DNA of 64,000 bases. Source: Bacillota bacterium. GTDB taxonomy: Bacteria; Bacillota_A; Clostridia; Lachnospirales; Lachnospiraceae. Below the pieces are notes generated by a model that saw nothing but the letters and a program-made list of their open reading frames with translations, did no database searches and was not told where the DNA came from. The stretch is from assembly GCA_023407175.1 (NCBI GenBank), contig JAEYMU010000012.1, forward strand, positions 310,001 to 374,000, written 5' to 3'. Made by a program: the position numbers and the translations under genes. Of this stretch, positions 54,384-62,442 are shown in pieces (within the stretch, counting starts at the first letter, position 1; the number at the start of each line of letters is the position of its first letter).

Positions 54384-54743
54384 ATGATTAACGAATCTGC
54401 AGAAAATTATTTAGAAACAATCCTGGTACTAAGCCAGAGGCTCCCGGTGGTCCGGTCAGTTGACGTCGCAAACGAATTAGGCTTTAAGAAATCAAGTGTC
54501 AGTGTGGCCATGAAGAACCTTAGGGAGAAGAATCATATCACAGTTTCCGACGCCGGCTTTATCTATCTAACGGCTTCCGGAAGAGAAATCGCCGAGATGA
54601 TTTACGAAAGGCATAAGCTCCTGTCTTCCTGGCTGGTTCAGCTTGGCGTTGATGAGAGCATAGCTCTGGAGGACGCCTGCAAGATCGAGCATGTAATAAG
54701 CAAGGAAAGCTTTCATGCAATTAAAAACCATATTGTAAAATGA
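54384..54743 (+). CDS. DtxR/MntR-type metal-dependent regulator, short
   Basis: 119 residues from the ATG at 54384 (MINESAENYLETILVLSQ), directly behind GGGGGGAAAC. An in-frame start at 54333 has none. The winged helix (about 1-62: RSVDVANELGFKKSSVSVAMKNLREKNHITV) and the following dimerisation/metal segment (GREIAEMIYERHKLLSSWLVQLGVDESIALEDACKIEHVIS) match DtxR-family proteins. Expected metal ligands (Glu, His and Cys in ERH and ACKIEH) are visible. It lacks the SH3-like third domain of full DtxR. Likely represses the divergent flavodoxin operon when metal is plentiful. Confidence 0.92.
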   Translation: MINESAENYLETILVLSQRLPVVRSVDVANELGFKKSSVSVAMKNLREKNHITVSDAGFIYLTASGREIAEMIYERHKLLSSWLVQLGVDESIALEDACKIEHVISKESFHAIKNHIVK

Positions 54744-54751
54744 AGAAAAAG

Positions 54752-54787
54752 CAGCCCTGATATAGCATCAAATTCTTATCAGGGCTG
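54752..54787. terminator. Bidirectional terminator between the DtxR-like and FRG genes
   Basis: CAGCCCTGATA and TATCAGGGCTG (54752-54762 with 54777-54787) form a perfect 11-bp stem with a 14-base loop, with T-rich sequence after it on both strands. Confidence 0.85.
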
Positions 54788-54798
54788 TTATTTTACTT

Positions 54799-56676
54799 TT
54801 ATTTGTTCTCCTGGGCTTTGTTGTACCTGGATTCATCAAATGCCGTATTATTATCAAAATATATTTCCTGCCATATCTCCTGCACAGCGTCCACATCCTT
54901 TATATATTTTATCAGACGATCTATCTTATCGGCATGCAGCTTTTGTTCTTCCCTATTGTCATTGCCGGCTGCGGCCCTGTTAGTCTCCAGCCAGTACAGC
55001 ATATCATCAAAGTCCCAATAGATGCTTCGGTCCAGAATATCTACCAATTTATTTTTCCGTTCTAATTTTTCTTCCTTTTTAAGCTCGTTATTCTTATACA
55101 ATTGCTTGATTTCATCCAGCTTTTCTTTCATCCTCTGCTTAAAGGGCATCTCATATTGTATTGTCACATCATTATTTAAGGACTCATTGGCTTCATTGGA
55201 AAGCATAAAATCCCCAACCGCTTTGAAGAAATCATATAGCAAGTTCCGATTTATATATTGGTTATCCTTGTCTATCCGGTTCTTAATGATCTGCATATGG
55301 GAAACAAAACTCTCCTGCTGATGTGCGAATAAGGACCATTCCACAATACAGTACTCTATGTAGATATCACTATTTGATTGGTCTGTTCCTGCTTTACCCT
55401 GTAATTTGGCACTGTTTTCCTCCGCCAAATTTAGTATTTTAGAAATATTGTCACCATAGTACTGGTCCATTTCTTCCGGACCTGCCGGGCTAATTCGTCC
55501 TATATCATATACTATTTTAATCAAATAAGACATGCATTCATTGGAATAATAGCATAGCTCCCTTAAGGCTTTTTCAAAAAGTTCAAAAGCCTCATTAAAC
55601 CGCTCAATGCATTTTTTTATAATCCATTTGTCCGCCTGTTCTTTATGCTTCAGTTCATCCTTGACACTTAAGTAGATGCATTTTCCTTTTAAAAAGTATG
55701 CATCCGGTAAGGCAATATCCTTGCTGCAGGGTTCTTTGACTTCCCGATCTCTGGCACACCTATTTCCCTCTTCCTTTCTGCAATGAATCATTTTATCCAG
55801 ATACCGCATACAGTCACGATAGTTCCCCTCCTCCAGATAGCTTTCCGCAATCTCAGTACAATCCATATGGAAGAAACGGTTTAAGGGAGCACCGTACTTA
55901 TTGGCATCAGAGCAAAAGCCGTGAAAATCGGGAAATACAGTGTCAGCATCAATATTAAAATAGTCTTTTAATTCCTCTCTTATAATCGGCTTGTCCTTTG
56001 CATCGATTTGGATTTTAAGATAAAAATCCTTTAGCAATGGCGGCAAGCCAAATACAAAGACACTGTTTTGCTGGTGTATCCGGCTATTCATGTTCTTTGT
56101 TTTCCAATACCAGAAATGCATTTCTTTTTTCTTTTCGCCGCAATTATAGGTCAGAATACTTACAATGTCGTTCTTTACGGTATATCCGTACTTTTCCCCG
56201 GATACTGCATAGGGTTCAAAGTTCACAAACATGTTCTTATTCTTGCGCTGCTTTAAGTTAATGACAAAAATAGCGCCATCCGTTTCGTATTCCTCCGAAG
56301 CACCGGACTTCTTTGCCTGATTGCTTTCCGTAGCAAACCACAGAGCAATCAGAAAATTGGCCGTAAAATCCGTCAGACAGGTTGCTCCTCCAAAATGCTG
56401 GATATTTGCCAGCAGCTCCATATCACTCATTTCCGCTATACTTTCATTTACGGCAATCAGGTCACTATAATTACCGTCCCTCGCATCCTTTAGCAAAATC
56501 TCATGATATTTGATAAATTCCGATTGACTTGTATTTTTGCTTTTTTCCAGACGGCGTGCCGCACTCGATGTAATCGGCCAATCATAATTCTTCTGCCCCC
56601 GGAAAACCAAATTTGCATACTTTTCATCTTTAAATTCCTCTTCCACTTTTTGCAGATAATACATTGTTCTTGACAC
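54799..56676 (-). CDS. FRG-domain protein with helical C-terminal region
   Basis: 625 residues from GTG at 56676, seven bases behind GGGGGAG. The FRG domain occupies about residues 15-235: LVFRGQKNYDWPITSSAARRL carries the naming FRG motif, and NIQHFGGATCLTDFTANFLIALWFAT is the second conserved block. Residues 270-625 are mostly helical with TPR-like pieces (YLEEGNYRDCMRYLDKMIH, FNEAFELFEKALREL) and charged stretches. No signal peptide. FRG domains occur in toxins and in predicted anti-phage genes. The activity of this one is not known. It has its own promoter and terminator and no partner gene next to it. Confidence 0.85.
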   Translation of the reverse strand: MSRTMYYLQKVEEEFKDEKYANLVFRGQKNYDWPITSSAARRLEKSKNTSQSEFIKYHEILLKDARDGNYSDLIAVNESIAEMSDMELLANIQHFGGATCLTDFTANFLIALWFATESNQAKKSGASEEYETDGAIFVINLKQRKNKNMFVNFEPYAVSGEKYGYTVKNDIVSILTYNCGEKKKEMHFWYWKTKNMNSRIHQQNSVFVFGLPPLLKDFYLKIQIDAKDKPIIREELKDYFNIDADTVFPDFHGFCSDANKYGAPLNRFFHMDCTEIAESYLEEGNYRDCMRYLDKMIHCRKEEGNRCARDREVKEPCSKDIALPDAYFLKGKCIYLSVKDELKHKEQADKWIIKKCIERFNEAFELFEKALRELCYYSNECMSYLIKIVYDIGRISPAGPEEMDQYYGDNISKILNLAEENSAKLQGKAGTDQSNSDIYIEYCIVEWSLFAHQQESFVSHMQIIKNRIDKDNQYINRNLLYDFFKAVGDFMLSNEANESLNNDVTIQYEMPFKQRMKEKLDEIKQLYKNNELKKEEKLERKNKLVDILDRSIYWDFDDMLYWLETNRAAAGNDNREEQKLHADKIDRLIKYIKDVDAVQEIWQEIYFDNNTAFDESRYNKAQENK

Positions 56677-56720
56677 GAATAAACTCCCCCTATCATATAG
56701 TTTGTCAGATGCTTCATTAC

Positions 56721-56749
56721 ATTATATTACAGTTTTTACCATATTTCAA
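56721..56749 (-). promoter_or_regulatory. Sigma-A promoter of the FRG gene
   Basis: TTGAAA (56744-56749), 17-base spacer, perfect TATAAT (56721-56726) on the minus strand, about 45 bases before the GTG. Confidence 0.7.
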
Positions 56750-56791
56750 TATTTCTGAATAAAATAGTAAAAATCATCTGACAGAAAGAGC

Positions 56792-59041
56792 CTATTCTAC
56801 ATTCTTCAGGGCCTCCTCCATAGGCACCTTCTTTATCTTAATAAACTGGAATACGGCAACTACCGCATAGGAGACGATTCCCAGCAGGAGCATCTGAAGA
56901 TAAATCATCGGCCGGATATAAAAGCTGAGCCAGCCGGAAAAACGGTACATCATTTCGGCATAAATCACTTTTATAACGGACAGCGAAAGGGGAAGGCTAA
57001 GCAGCAGGGAGCAGATCACCACAAGGGAGGTGGAATGCAAATAGAGGCTGCTGATTTCCCGGTTGCTGTAGCCGAGTATTTTTACCATGGATATGGAGGC
57101 CGCATTTTTCTCAATAATCAGCTTTGACAATAGATAGATCAGCAGCATGAATAAAGCAACCGCAAAAGCATTCACCATGATAAACATATCTCCCATGGAT
57201 ACATCCATCTGCCTTGACAGCTTCGTAAGATCGTCCTCAGTAATCGTGGAGGCAATATAGGAGGAATCAAGGTCGGTCAGCTCCTCCTGTGAGAAATACC
57301 CGTTAAAATAACCACTATCCTTTTGAAATGCTTGGTTAAATTCCGTTATTCCCATAAAAACAGACAGAGCCGCCGGATAAGAATAGGTTCCAGCTATCTG
57401 AAAGGTATAGCTTTCGTCTGAATAAGGCTGTTTGAGGGTAATACTGTCCCCCTTTGTAAGAGAATATTTCTCCGCGAAGCCATCCGACACAAACACGCCT
57501 TCCTCCTTAAAATCCGCATTCACATAACGGCTGTCCTGAATAATGCCATACACGCTGATGCTCTCACCGTCCGACTTACTGTCAAAGCAGGTTTTCAAAG
57601 CCATTACCGCATATTTCTCCGCGCTTTCCTTCTGTGTTTCTGTCGGAGCCTTTAATATGTACTGGTACTGCGCTATCCTGTGGGTGAGAATTTCATCTTG
57701 AAAATGATCTAGCAGCGGGGCCATCATCATGCCAAACAAAAGCAGGATATTGGCAAATAAAATTCCCACAAAAAGAGTGAGATAGCTTGCACCGTTCTGA
57801 AATATAATTCTGATCCGAAACCGCGTAATGAACTGAAATCCCGGCAGCGGCAGAACCCCTCTCTTTTTTCTCCTGCCAAGGTCGCGGCGCAGAAAACGCA
57901 GTGGAGAAAGAGACAGCTTACCTGCGAGCATCAGGAAATTAATAAGCAGCATAATAAGTAAGGGAATCACCGTGGTAAGGACAAAGGCCTCTGCATTCCA
58001 CAGAGTTTGATAAACCGGGAGGCTGTAGCTTCCATAATACATCCCTGCTACAATTTGTTTAAAGAAGGTATAGCCCATAATATTCCCCGCTATTGCCGCT
58101 ACGGCTGATACCAGCAGCGGAAGCTCCATATAATGGCGGATCAGCTCTCCCTTTGTATATCCCGAGGCACGCAGTGTTCCGATTACCGCTGCCTCCCGGA
58201 TGATGGTGCTGCCCGTTGTTACCGCAAATACAAATGCCAGAATTACAATCAGAATATAGAGCAGAGTAATCATCATGGCCTTGTCGCTTCCCATATCATC
58301 TCCGGCAAACTGGATTGCCTGGTTAAGATATGCAGGAATGTAATTTCTGATCTGCACCTTACTGCTTAACAGCTTTAATAGGTTATCTGACTGCTCCTTT
58401 GCCTCCTTATCATTGTTTACTGCAACGGAATACTTCCAGGAATATATATAATGCAGTCCCGAATCCCCATAGCTTTCAAAGCCTTCCTTTGTCATAACCG
58501 CTGTTCCGAATTTCACAGCATCAAACATCATATCATTATTGTCCGAAAATAACGCACTGTAATCCGAGAGTGCGACCAGTCCGCAGATACTAAGCTTACG
58601 TCCTCCGACGGTAAGCTCATCCCCGACCTTCAGTCCATTATTCTCAGCATACATTCTGTCAATCGCAATTTCATCCTTTGTGTTCGGAAGCGCTCCCTCC
58701 ATCAGGCATACTAAATCAATCTCCTCACGGTTTGCATATATCCGTAAGGTGGTGTCCTTCTCTGTCTCTTCCTCTTTATAATAGTTGGGATAGACTGATA
58801 TCTTCTCTTCCTCAAAGGCCTTTAGCAAATCCGGTTCTGCTTCCGACCAAAGCTCAAAATTACCGTCTTCTATCCTGTACTTATCAAAGCCTTCCTCATA
58901 TGCTGACTTCATACTGTTATCTGCAACAAGGAAGCCTGAAATAAAACCGATTGTAGCTGACATGAAAATGAAAATTACAAGGTACTTCCCGAGTTCTTCA
59001 ATTAATTCCTTCGGCAAGCGCCTGATTAATGGGTTTCTCAT
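56792..59041 (-). CDS. ABC transporter permease, FtsX/MacB-like
   Basis: 749 residues. One N-terminal helix, a large outside domain (about 40-230: MEGALPNTKDEIAIDRMYAENNGLKVGDELTV) and an FtsX block of three helices (about 250-370, ATTGSTIIREAAVIGTLRASGYTKGELIRHYM). A middle helix pair, a second outside domain and a second FtsX block (about 615-745) follow. This is the two-times-FtsX layout of Gram-positive exporters and sensors of peptides or lipids. It lies 21 bases behind the ATPase gene, with TAAGGAGG before the ATG. The substrate is unknown. Confidence 0.93.
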   Translation of the reverse strand: MRNPLIRRLPKELIEELGKYLVIFIFMSATIGFISGFLVADNSMKSAYEEGFDKYRIEDGNFELWSEAEPDLLKAFEEEKISVYPNYYKEEETEKDTTLRIYANREEIDLVCLMEGALPNTKDEIAIDRMYAENNGLKVGDELTVGGRKLSICGLVALSDYSALFSDNNDMMFDAVKFGTAVMTKEGFESYGDSGLHYIYSWKYSVAVNNDKEAKEQSDNLLKLLSSKVQIRNYIPAYLNQAIQFAGDDMGSDKAMMITLLYILIVILAFVFAVTTGSTIIREAAVIGTLRASGYTKGELIRHYMELPLLVSAVAAIAGNIMGYTFFKQIVAGMYYGSYSLPVYQTLWNAEAFVLTTVIPLLIMLLINFLMLAGKLSLSPLRFLRRDLGRRKKRGVLPLPGFQFITRFRIRIIFQNGASYLTLFVGILFANILLLFGMMMAPLLDHFQDEILTHRIAQYQYILKAPTETQKESAEKYAVMALKTCFDSKSDGESISVYGIIQDSRYVNADFKEEGVFVSDGFAEKYSLTKGDSITLKQPYSDESYTFQIAGTYSYPAALSVFMGITEFNQAFQKDSGYFNGYFSQEELTDLDSSYIASTITEDDLTKLSRQMDVSMGDMFIMVNAFAVALFMLLIYLLSKLIIEKNAASISMVKILGYSNREISSLYLHSTSLVVICSLLLSLPLSLSVIKVIYAEMMYRFSGWLSFYIRPMIYLQMLLLGIVSYAVVAVFQFIKIKKVPMEEALKNVE

Positions 59042-59062
59042 AGTTAACCTCCTTACCGTCGC

Positions 59063-59761
59063 TTACCATTCCAGCTCATTTGCAGGTATTTTCGTTTCAT
59101 TCCTGTAATTCTTGCGGACCTCTCCATCCCTTAGCTTTATAATACAGTCCGCCATATTCTTGATTGCATCATTATGAGTCACCATAATAACCGTGTTGCC
59201 ATACTTCTGATTGACCTCCTCAATCAGCTTCAATATCTCCTTGGAGGTTTTGTAATCAAGAGCGCCGGTAGGTTCATCACAAAGCAGAATGTCAGGATTT
59301 TTAACAATCGCCCTTCCAATGGCAGTTCTTTGCTGCTGTCCTCCCGAAAGCTGGTTGGGAATCTTATTCCTATGCTCATATAACCCCAGAGTCTCTAACA
59401 GCTCTTCCACCTTCAGCGGCTTATCACTCAGGTAAGCTCCTACCTCGATATTTTCCTTCACAGTAAGATTGGGAATCAGATTATAAAGCTGAAACACATA
59501 GCCCAAGTGCCTTCGCCGGTACTGGGTAAGGCGCCGTTCCTTCATCTCCGCTGTTTTCTCTCCGTTAATTGCAATATATCCGGCATCAGCATGATCAATT
59601 CCGCCGATGATATTAAGCAAGGTTGATTTACCTGAGCCTGACGGACCAAGCAAAACACATATTTCTCCCTTCTCAAGCTCCATGTCGATTCCCTTTAAGA
59701 CCTCAGTACGGGTTTTACCTTCTCCGTAGGATTTTTTGATTTGACTAATTTCCAAGAACAT
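59063..59761 (-). CDS. ABC transporter ATPase, MacB/LolD-like
   Basis: 232 residues. Walker [11 protein letters not shown]-loop [13 protein letters not shown], signature [15 protein letters not shown], Walker [14 protein letters not shown]-loop MVTHN. This is the standard partner of FtsX-type permeases. GGGGAGGATAAAA precedes the ATG. Upstream is an operator-like GTTAG-N6-CTAAC site. Confidence 0.95.
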   Translation of the reverse strand: MFLEISQIKKSYGEGKTRTEVLKGIDMELEKGEICVLLGPSGSGKSTLLNIIGGIDHADAGYIAINGEKTAEMKERRLTQYRRRHLGYVFQLYNLIPNLTVKENIEVGAYLSDKPLKVEELLETLGLYEHRNKIPNQLSGGQQQRTAIGRAIVKNPDILLCDEPTGALDYKTSKEILKLIEEVNQKYGNTVIMVTHNDAIKNMADCIIKLRDGEVRKNYRNETKIPANELEW

Positions 59762-59801
59762 TTTTATCCTCCCCTTCTTTCATATCTGTCATTTGCCTTA
59801 A

Positions 59802-59817
59802 GTTAGTTCCGTCTAAC
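59802..59817. promoter_or_regulatory. Putative operator GTTAG-N6-CTAAC ahead of the MacB-like ABC genes
   Basis: GTTAG (59802-59806) and CTAAC (59813-59817), with TTAA directly before the first half-site. It has the same half-sites and 6-base spacing as 54116-54131, and each site extends to an 8-base half-site on one side. It suggests shared control, perhaps by the DtxR-like regulator. Confidence 0.45.
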
Positions 59818-59861
59818 CAGCAGACAAAAATAAATCATTATCAGGCTTCTGTCGCACTGCT

Positions 59862-59890
59862 ATCTTATTCTCGTTAATGGCACAAGTCAA
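59862..59890 (-). promoter_or_regulatory. Putative promoter of the MacB-like ABC genes
   Basis: TTGACT (59885-59890), 17-base spacer, TAAGAT (59862-59867) on the minus strand. The operator-like site lies about 40 bases downstream of the predicted start. Nothing else was recognised in the 59762-60063 gap. Confidence 0.4.
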
Positions 59891-60063
59891 TCAACTTAAT
59901 GAGAAGGTTTATCAATAAATGGCTATTTGATACAAATTTTCATTAACTATCCTGCTGCTTCCAGTATTTACATAATGTTTGGATTATGCTATCATTATTC
60001 AATCAGCGCTGAAAACGTAAAAGAACTATTATGCCGCCGATGGCGGTGGAATGTGAGGTAAGC

Positions 60064-60555
60064 ATGGACGATTTTCGTAAACCCTATGAATATGCCGAAG
60101 AAAAAAGGGGATATCTTCTACTGTTCATTATCATGATTTTAACAATCGATCTTCTTCAGTCCCCTTTTTACATTGTACAGGTGTACAATATTTTAAAGAA
60201 GGTTCCTGTGGTCAATGTCGGCTTTCTTTTCATCAGTACCTTGTATGTACTCCTGCTCCTCTATACCGCCCTATCCTGCTATAAGCTGAAGAAGCATATG
60301 GTATCTTTGTCAAAGGCTTATCTGATCTTTCGAGCCGCCTTTAAGGTATGCTGCATTTTGATTGCATATATCTATAATGTGGATGGAAAAAGCATGATTG
60401 GAAATGGAAACCAATACAGTACCGTTGCTGAATACACCGTGATGGGATTGATAATGCCCCTGATCTTCGAGCTGGTATTCAGTGTCGGCTGGTATCTGTA
60501 TTTTATAAAATCCAAACGGTGCAGGGAGTTTGTGCAAAAGCGGACTGCCATGTAA
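60064..60555 (+). CDS. Four-helix membrane protein, DUF2569-like
   Basis: 163 residues from the ATG at 60064 (MDDFRKPYEYAEE), behind GAGG. The frame upstream to 60031 has no ribosome binding site. Four hydrophobic helices (about 17-42, 50-73, 83-102, 123-150) and a basic end. The closing YLYFIKSKRCREFVQK resembles the SKRV motif that ends DUF2569 proteins. No function can be given. Divergent from the ABC genes. Confidence 0.7.
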   Translation: MDDFRKPYEYAEEKRGYLLLFIIMILTIDLLQSPFYIVQVYNILKKVPVVNVGFLFISTLYVLLLLYTALSCYKLKKHMVSLSKAYLIFRAAFKVCCILIAYIYNVDGKSMIGNGNQYSTVAEYTVMGLIMPLIFELVFSVGWYLYFIKSKRCREFVQKRTAM

Positions 60556-60590
60556 AAATACCCTGTCATGCTTATATGACAGGGTAATAA
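60554..60590 (-). terminator. Terminator of the AraC/GyrI regulator (minus strand)
   Basis: TACCCTGTCAT and ATGACAGGGTA form an 11-bp stem. On the minus strand TTTTTAC follows. It also lies directly behind the DUF2569-like gene, but the plus strand has no T-run. Confidence 0.7.
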
Positions 60591-60685
60591 AAAACTATAA
60601 CAGATCATACTGCTCAATAACGCTGCGGAATCCGCCTGGCTTTGAGACTCTCTCTGTTTTTGCGGTAAATATTACACACGAGAGC

Positions 60686-61630
60686 CTAAACCTTTTTAAT
60701 GGGAAGCCATAGCTTAAAACCGGCTAAGCCCGCATCTCCGATCTCCGGGTTTCTCCACCACTCTTTTGTAAATATCTGCTCCTCCCTGTGACGCCTGTCA
60801 TATAAATCAAATTCATACCCGGGTAGGTCCTTCAGGCATTCTGACATAATAAAATAAGCCGTCTGCATGGAAGAGCCTATATCGATATTGCCATTCTCAT
60901 GAAACTCATTCAACGCCACATCTCCTACCAGATATAAGCCCTTTGGTGCATCACAGACCTCGGCGCCCAGAAAATGATCCCCTTTGCCCTCTTCTCCAAA
61001 CAGGAACATCTGCATAACATATTCATGCCAGCCTATCTCCTCGTCAGGCTGATGCTCCATCCCTTCCGGATGATGTCCCCTGGGTGCACATCCGATCAAT
61101 CGGCGGGCAGTATAATCGCTTAGATGATTAACAGCCCATTCCCATAATAATTTCCCGGCAGCTTCCTCCGGTCCCCTGCAATTCACGGCAAAGGAGGCTA
61201 CACGCTCATTGCTGTGCTCTTCAATACGAACCAAGGGTTTTTTATCCATATTGAAATTTCCTCCGTTAATCCGAAGCTGAAAGGTAATACGCGGGAACTC
61301 CGTATGCAAGCCCAGTTTTCTGGTATTGGACGGAGATACTCCGTGAAAAGCCTGATAAGCCCTTGTAAAGGCCTCCGGGGATTCATAATTATACTTCTGC
61401 GCTATCTCAATGATTTTCATGTCGCTGTTTAATAAATCCCCTGCTGCCAGGGACATTCTTCTGCATCTTACATATTCAGCAATCGTGATATCCGTCGCAA
61501 AGGAAAACATACGCTGAAACCTTGAGAGCGAACAGCAGGCTATTTCCGCCGCCGCATTATAATCAATTTTTTCTTCCATATGAGCTTCCATGTAATTGAT
61601 TGCATCATTCATTTTTTCCAGCCATTCCAT
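60686..61630 (-). CDS. AraC-family regulator with GyrI-like effector domain
   Basis: 314 residues from the ATG at 61630 (MEWLEKMNDAINYMEAHM), behind GAGGTGAAACG. The frame extends to 61702 without a site. Two helix-turn-helix motifs (CSLSRFQRMFSFATDITIAEYV and IAQKYNYESPEAFTRAYQAFHGVSPS), then a GyrI/Rob-like domain (about 125-314) ending FKLWLPIKK. It has the same plan as the regulator at 7735-8574. A histidine-rich stretch (RGHHPEGMEHQPDEE) in the effector domain is unusual. Confidence 0.92.
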   Translation of the reverse strand: MEWLEKMNDAINYMEAHMEEKIDYNAAAEIACCSLSRFQRMFSFATDITIAEYVRCRRMSLAAGDLLNSDMKIIEIAQKYNYESPEAFTRAYQAFHGVSPSNTRKLGLHTEFPRITFQLRINGGNFNMDKKPLVRIEEHSNERVASFAVNCRGPEEAAGKLLWEWAVNHLSDYTARRLIGCAPRGHHPEGMEHQPDEEIGWHEYVMQMFLFGEEGKGDHFLGAEVCDAPKGLYLVGDVALNEFHENGNIDIGSSMQTAYFIMSECLKDLPGYEFDLYDRRHREEQIFTKEWWRNPEIGDAGLAGFKLWLPIKKV

Positions 61631-61740
61631 TCGTTTCACCTCACAGAACAGTATAACACAAGTTATAACATTAGTCCTTGCAGAAAAAGTAAAGTACTGC
61701 AAGTCCGAATAACTATTTCAATAATTTTTTATTTACCCTG

Positions 61741-61793
61741 TTGACAAATTAGTAAGGTACCTTTATAATTATTTTCATAAGGTACCTTACTAA
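61741..61793 (+). promoter_or_regulatory. Promoter with embedded inverted-repeat operator of the MarR gene
   Basis: Perfect TTGACA (61741-61746), 17-base spacer, perfect TATAAT (61764-61769). TTAGTAAGGTACCTT (61749-61763) fills the spacer and its exact complement AAGGTACCTTACTAA lies at 61779-61793. Each arm carries the palindrome AAGGTACCTT. Binding would block the polymerase, so the downstream MarR protein probably represses itself. Confidence 0.8.
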
Positions 61794-61854
61794 TCAACCG
61801 GACAATTTAGTACACGATTGTCTTTTTATCTTATCAGAAAGTGAGGAATAAATT

Positions 61855-62442
61855 ATGGATCAAAATACACCTGATTTATTTGAACAGTTTACACATCTTA
61901 ACTGGCTGCTGCACCGCTATCACCAGCAAAACCACAGGGACTTCGGCCCCATGGGTGACATACACCGGGGGCAGGGACGAATATTGGCCCTTCTAAAGCT
62001 AAAGCCTGAAATCAGCCAAAGGGAGCTTTCCAATATTCTTAACATCCGTTCCCAATCCCTGGGCGAGCTATTGGCTAAGCTTGAGAAAAGCGGATATATT
62101 ACCAGAACTCCCTCCGAGACGGACCGCCGTGTCATGGAAATCCGTTTGACCGAAGCCGGTGAAAAAGCATCCATTAAAAACGAGCAGCAGTTGAATACCG
62201 ATGCCCTGTTCAGCGGCTTAAGCGAGGAAGAGCAGGACACCCTAAATGATTATTTAAACCGCATTATCGCAAACCTTGAGGAGAGCTTTGGCGATGATAC
62301 ACCGGAGAATTTCGATGACCGTCCTCCCTTTGGCGGCAGAGGCTACGGTTTTCATCCCGGTATGCATCACAGACGCCCTCCCTTTGAGGACAGGAGCTTT
62401 TACCGGTGGTCCGGCATGGGAGAACGGGGGCTTTCTATTTAA
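61855..62442 (+). CDS. MarR-family transcriptional regulator with Gly/Pro/Arg tail
   Basis: 195 residues, GTGAGGAATAAATT before the ATG. A winged helix occupies about residues 40-105 (GQGRILALLKLKPEISQRELSNILNIRSQSLGELLAKLEKSGYITR, then RRVMEIRLTEAGEKA). Dimer helices follow (LFSGLSEEEQDTLNDYLNRII). After about 150 comes a low-complexity tail rich in Gly, Pro, Arg, His and Phe (FGGRGYGFHPGMHHRRPPF), not part of usual MarR proteins and possibly metal-binding. It has a strong self-regulated promoter and no co-transcribed partner. Its end overlaps the opposite-strand DHHW gene by 8 bases. Confidence 0.93.
   Translation: MDQNTPDLFEQFTHLNWLLHRYHQQNHRDFGPMGDIHRGQGRILALLKLKPEISQRELSNILNIRSQSLGELLAKLEKSGYITRTPSETDRRVMEIRLTEAGEKASIKNEQQLNTDALFSGLSEEEQDTLNDYLNRIIANLEESFGDDTPENFDDRPPFGGRGYGFHPGMHHRRPPFEDRSFYRWSGMGERGLSI

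Noticed and set aside
56702..56783. GTCAGATG inverted repeat around the FRG promoter as an operator
   Set aside because: Only 8-bp arms separated by over 60 bases in A/T-rich DNA. Too weak to support a claim.
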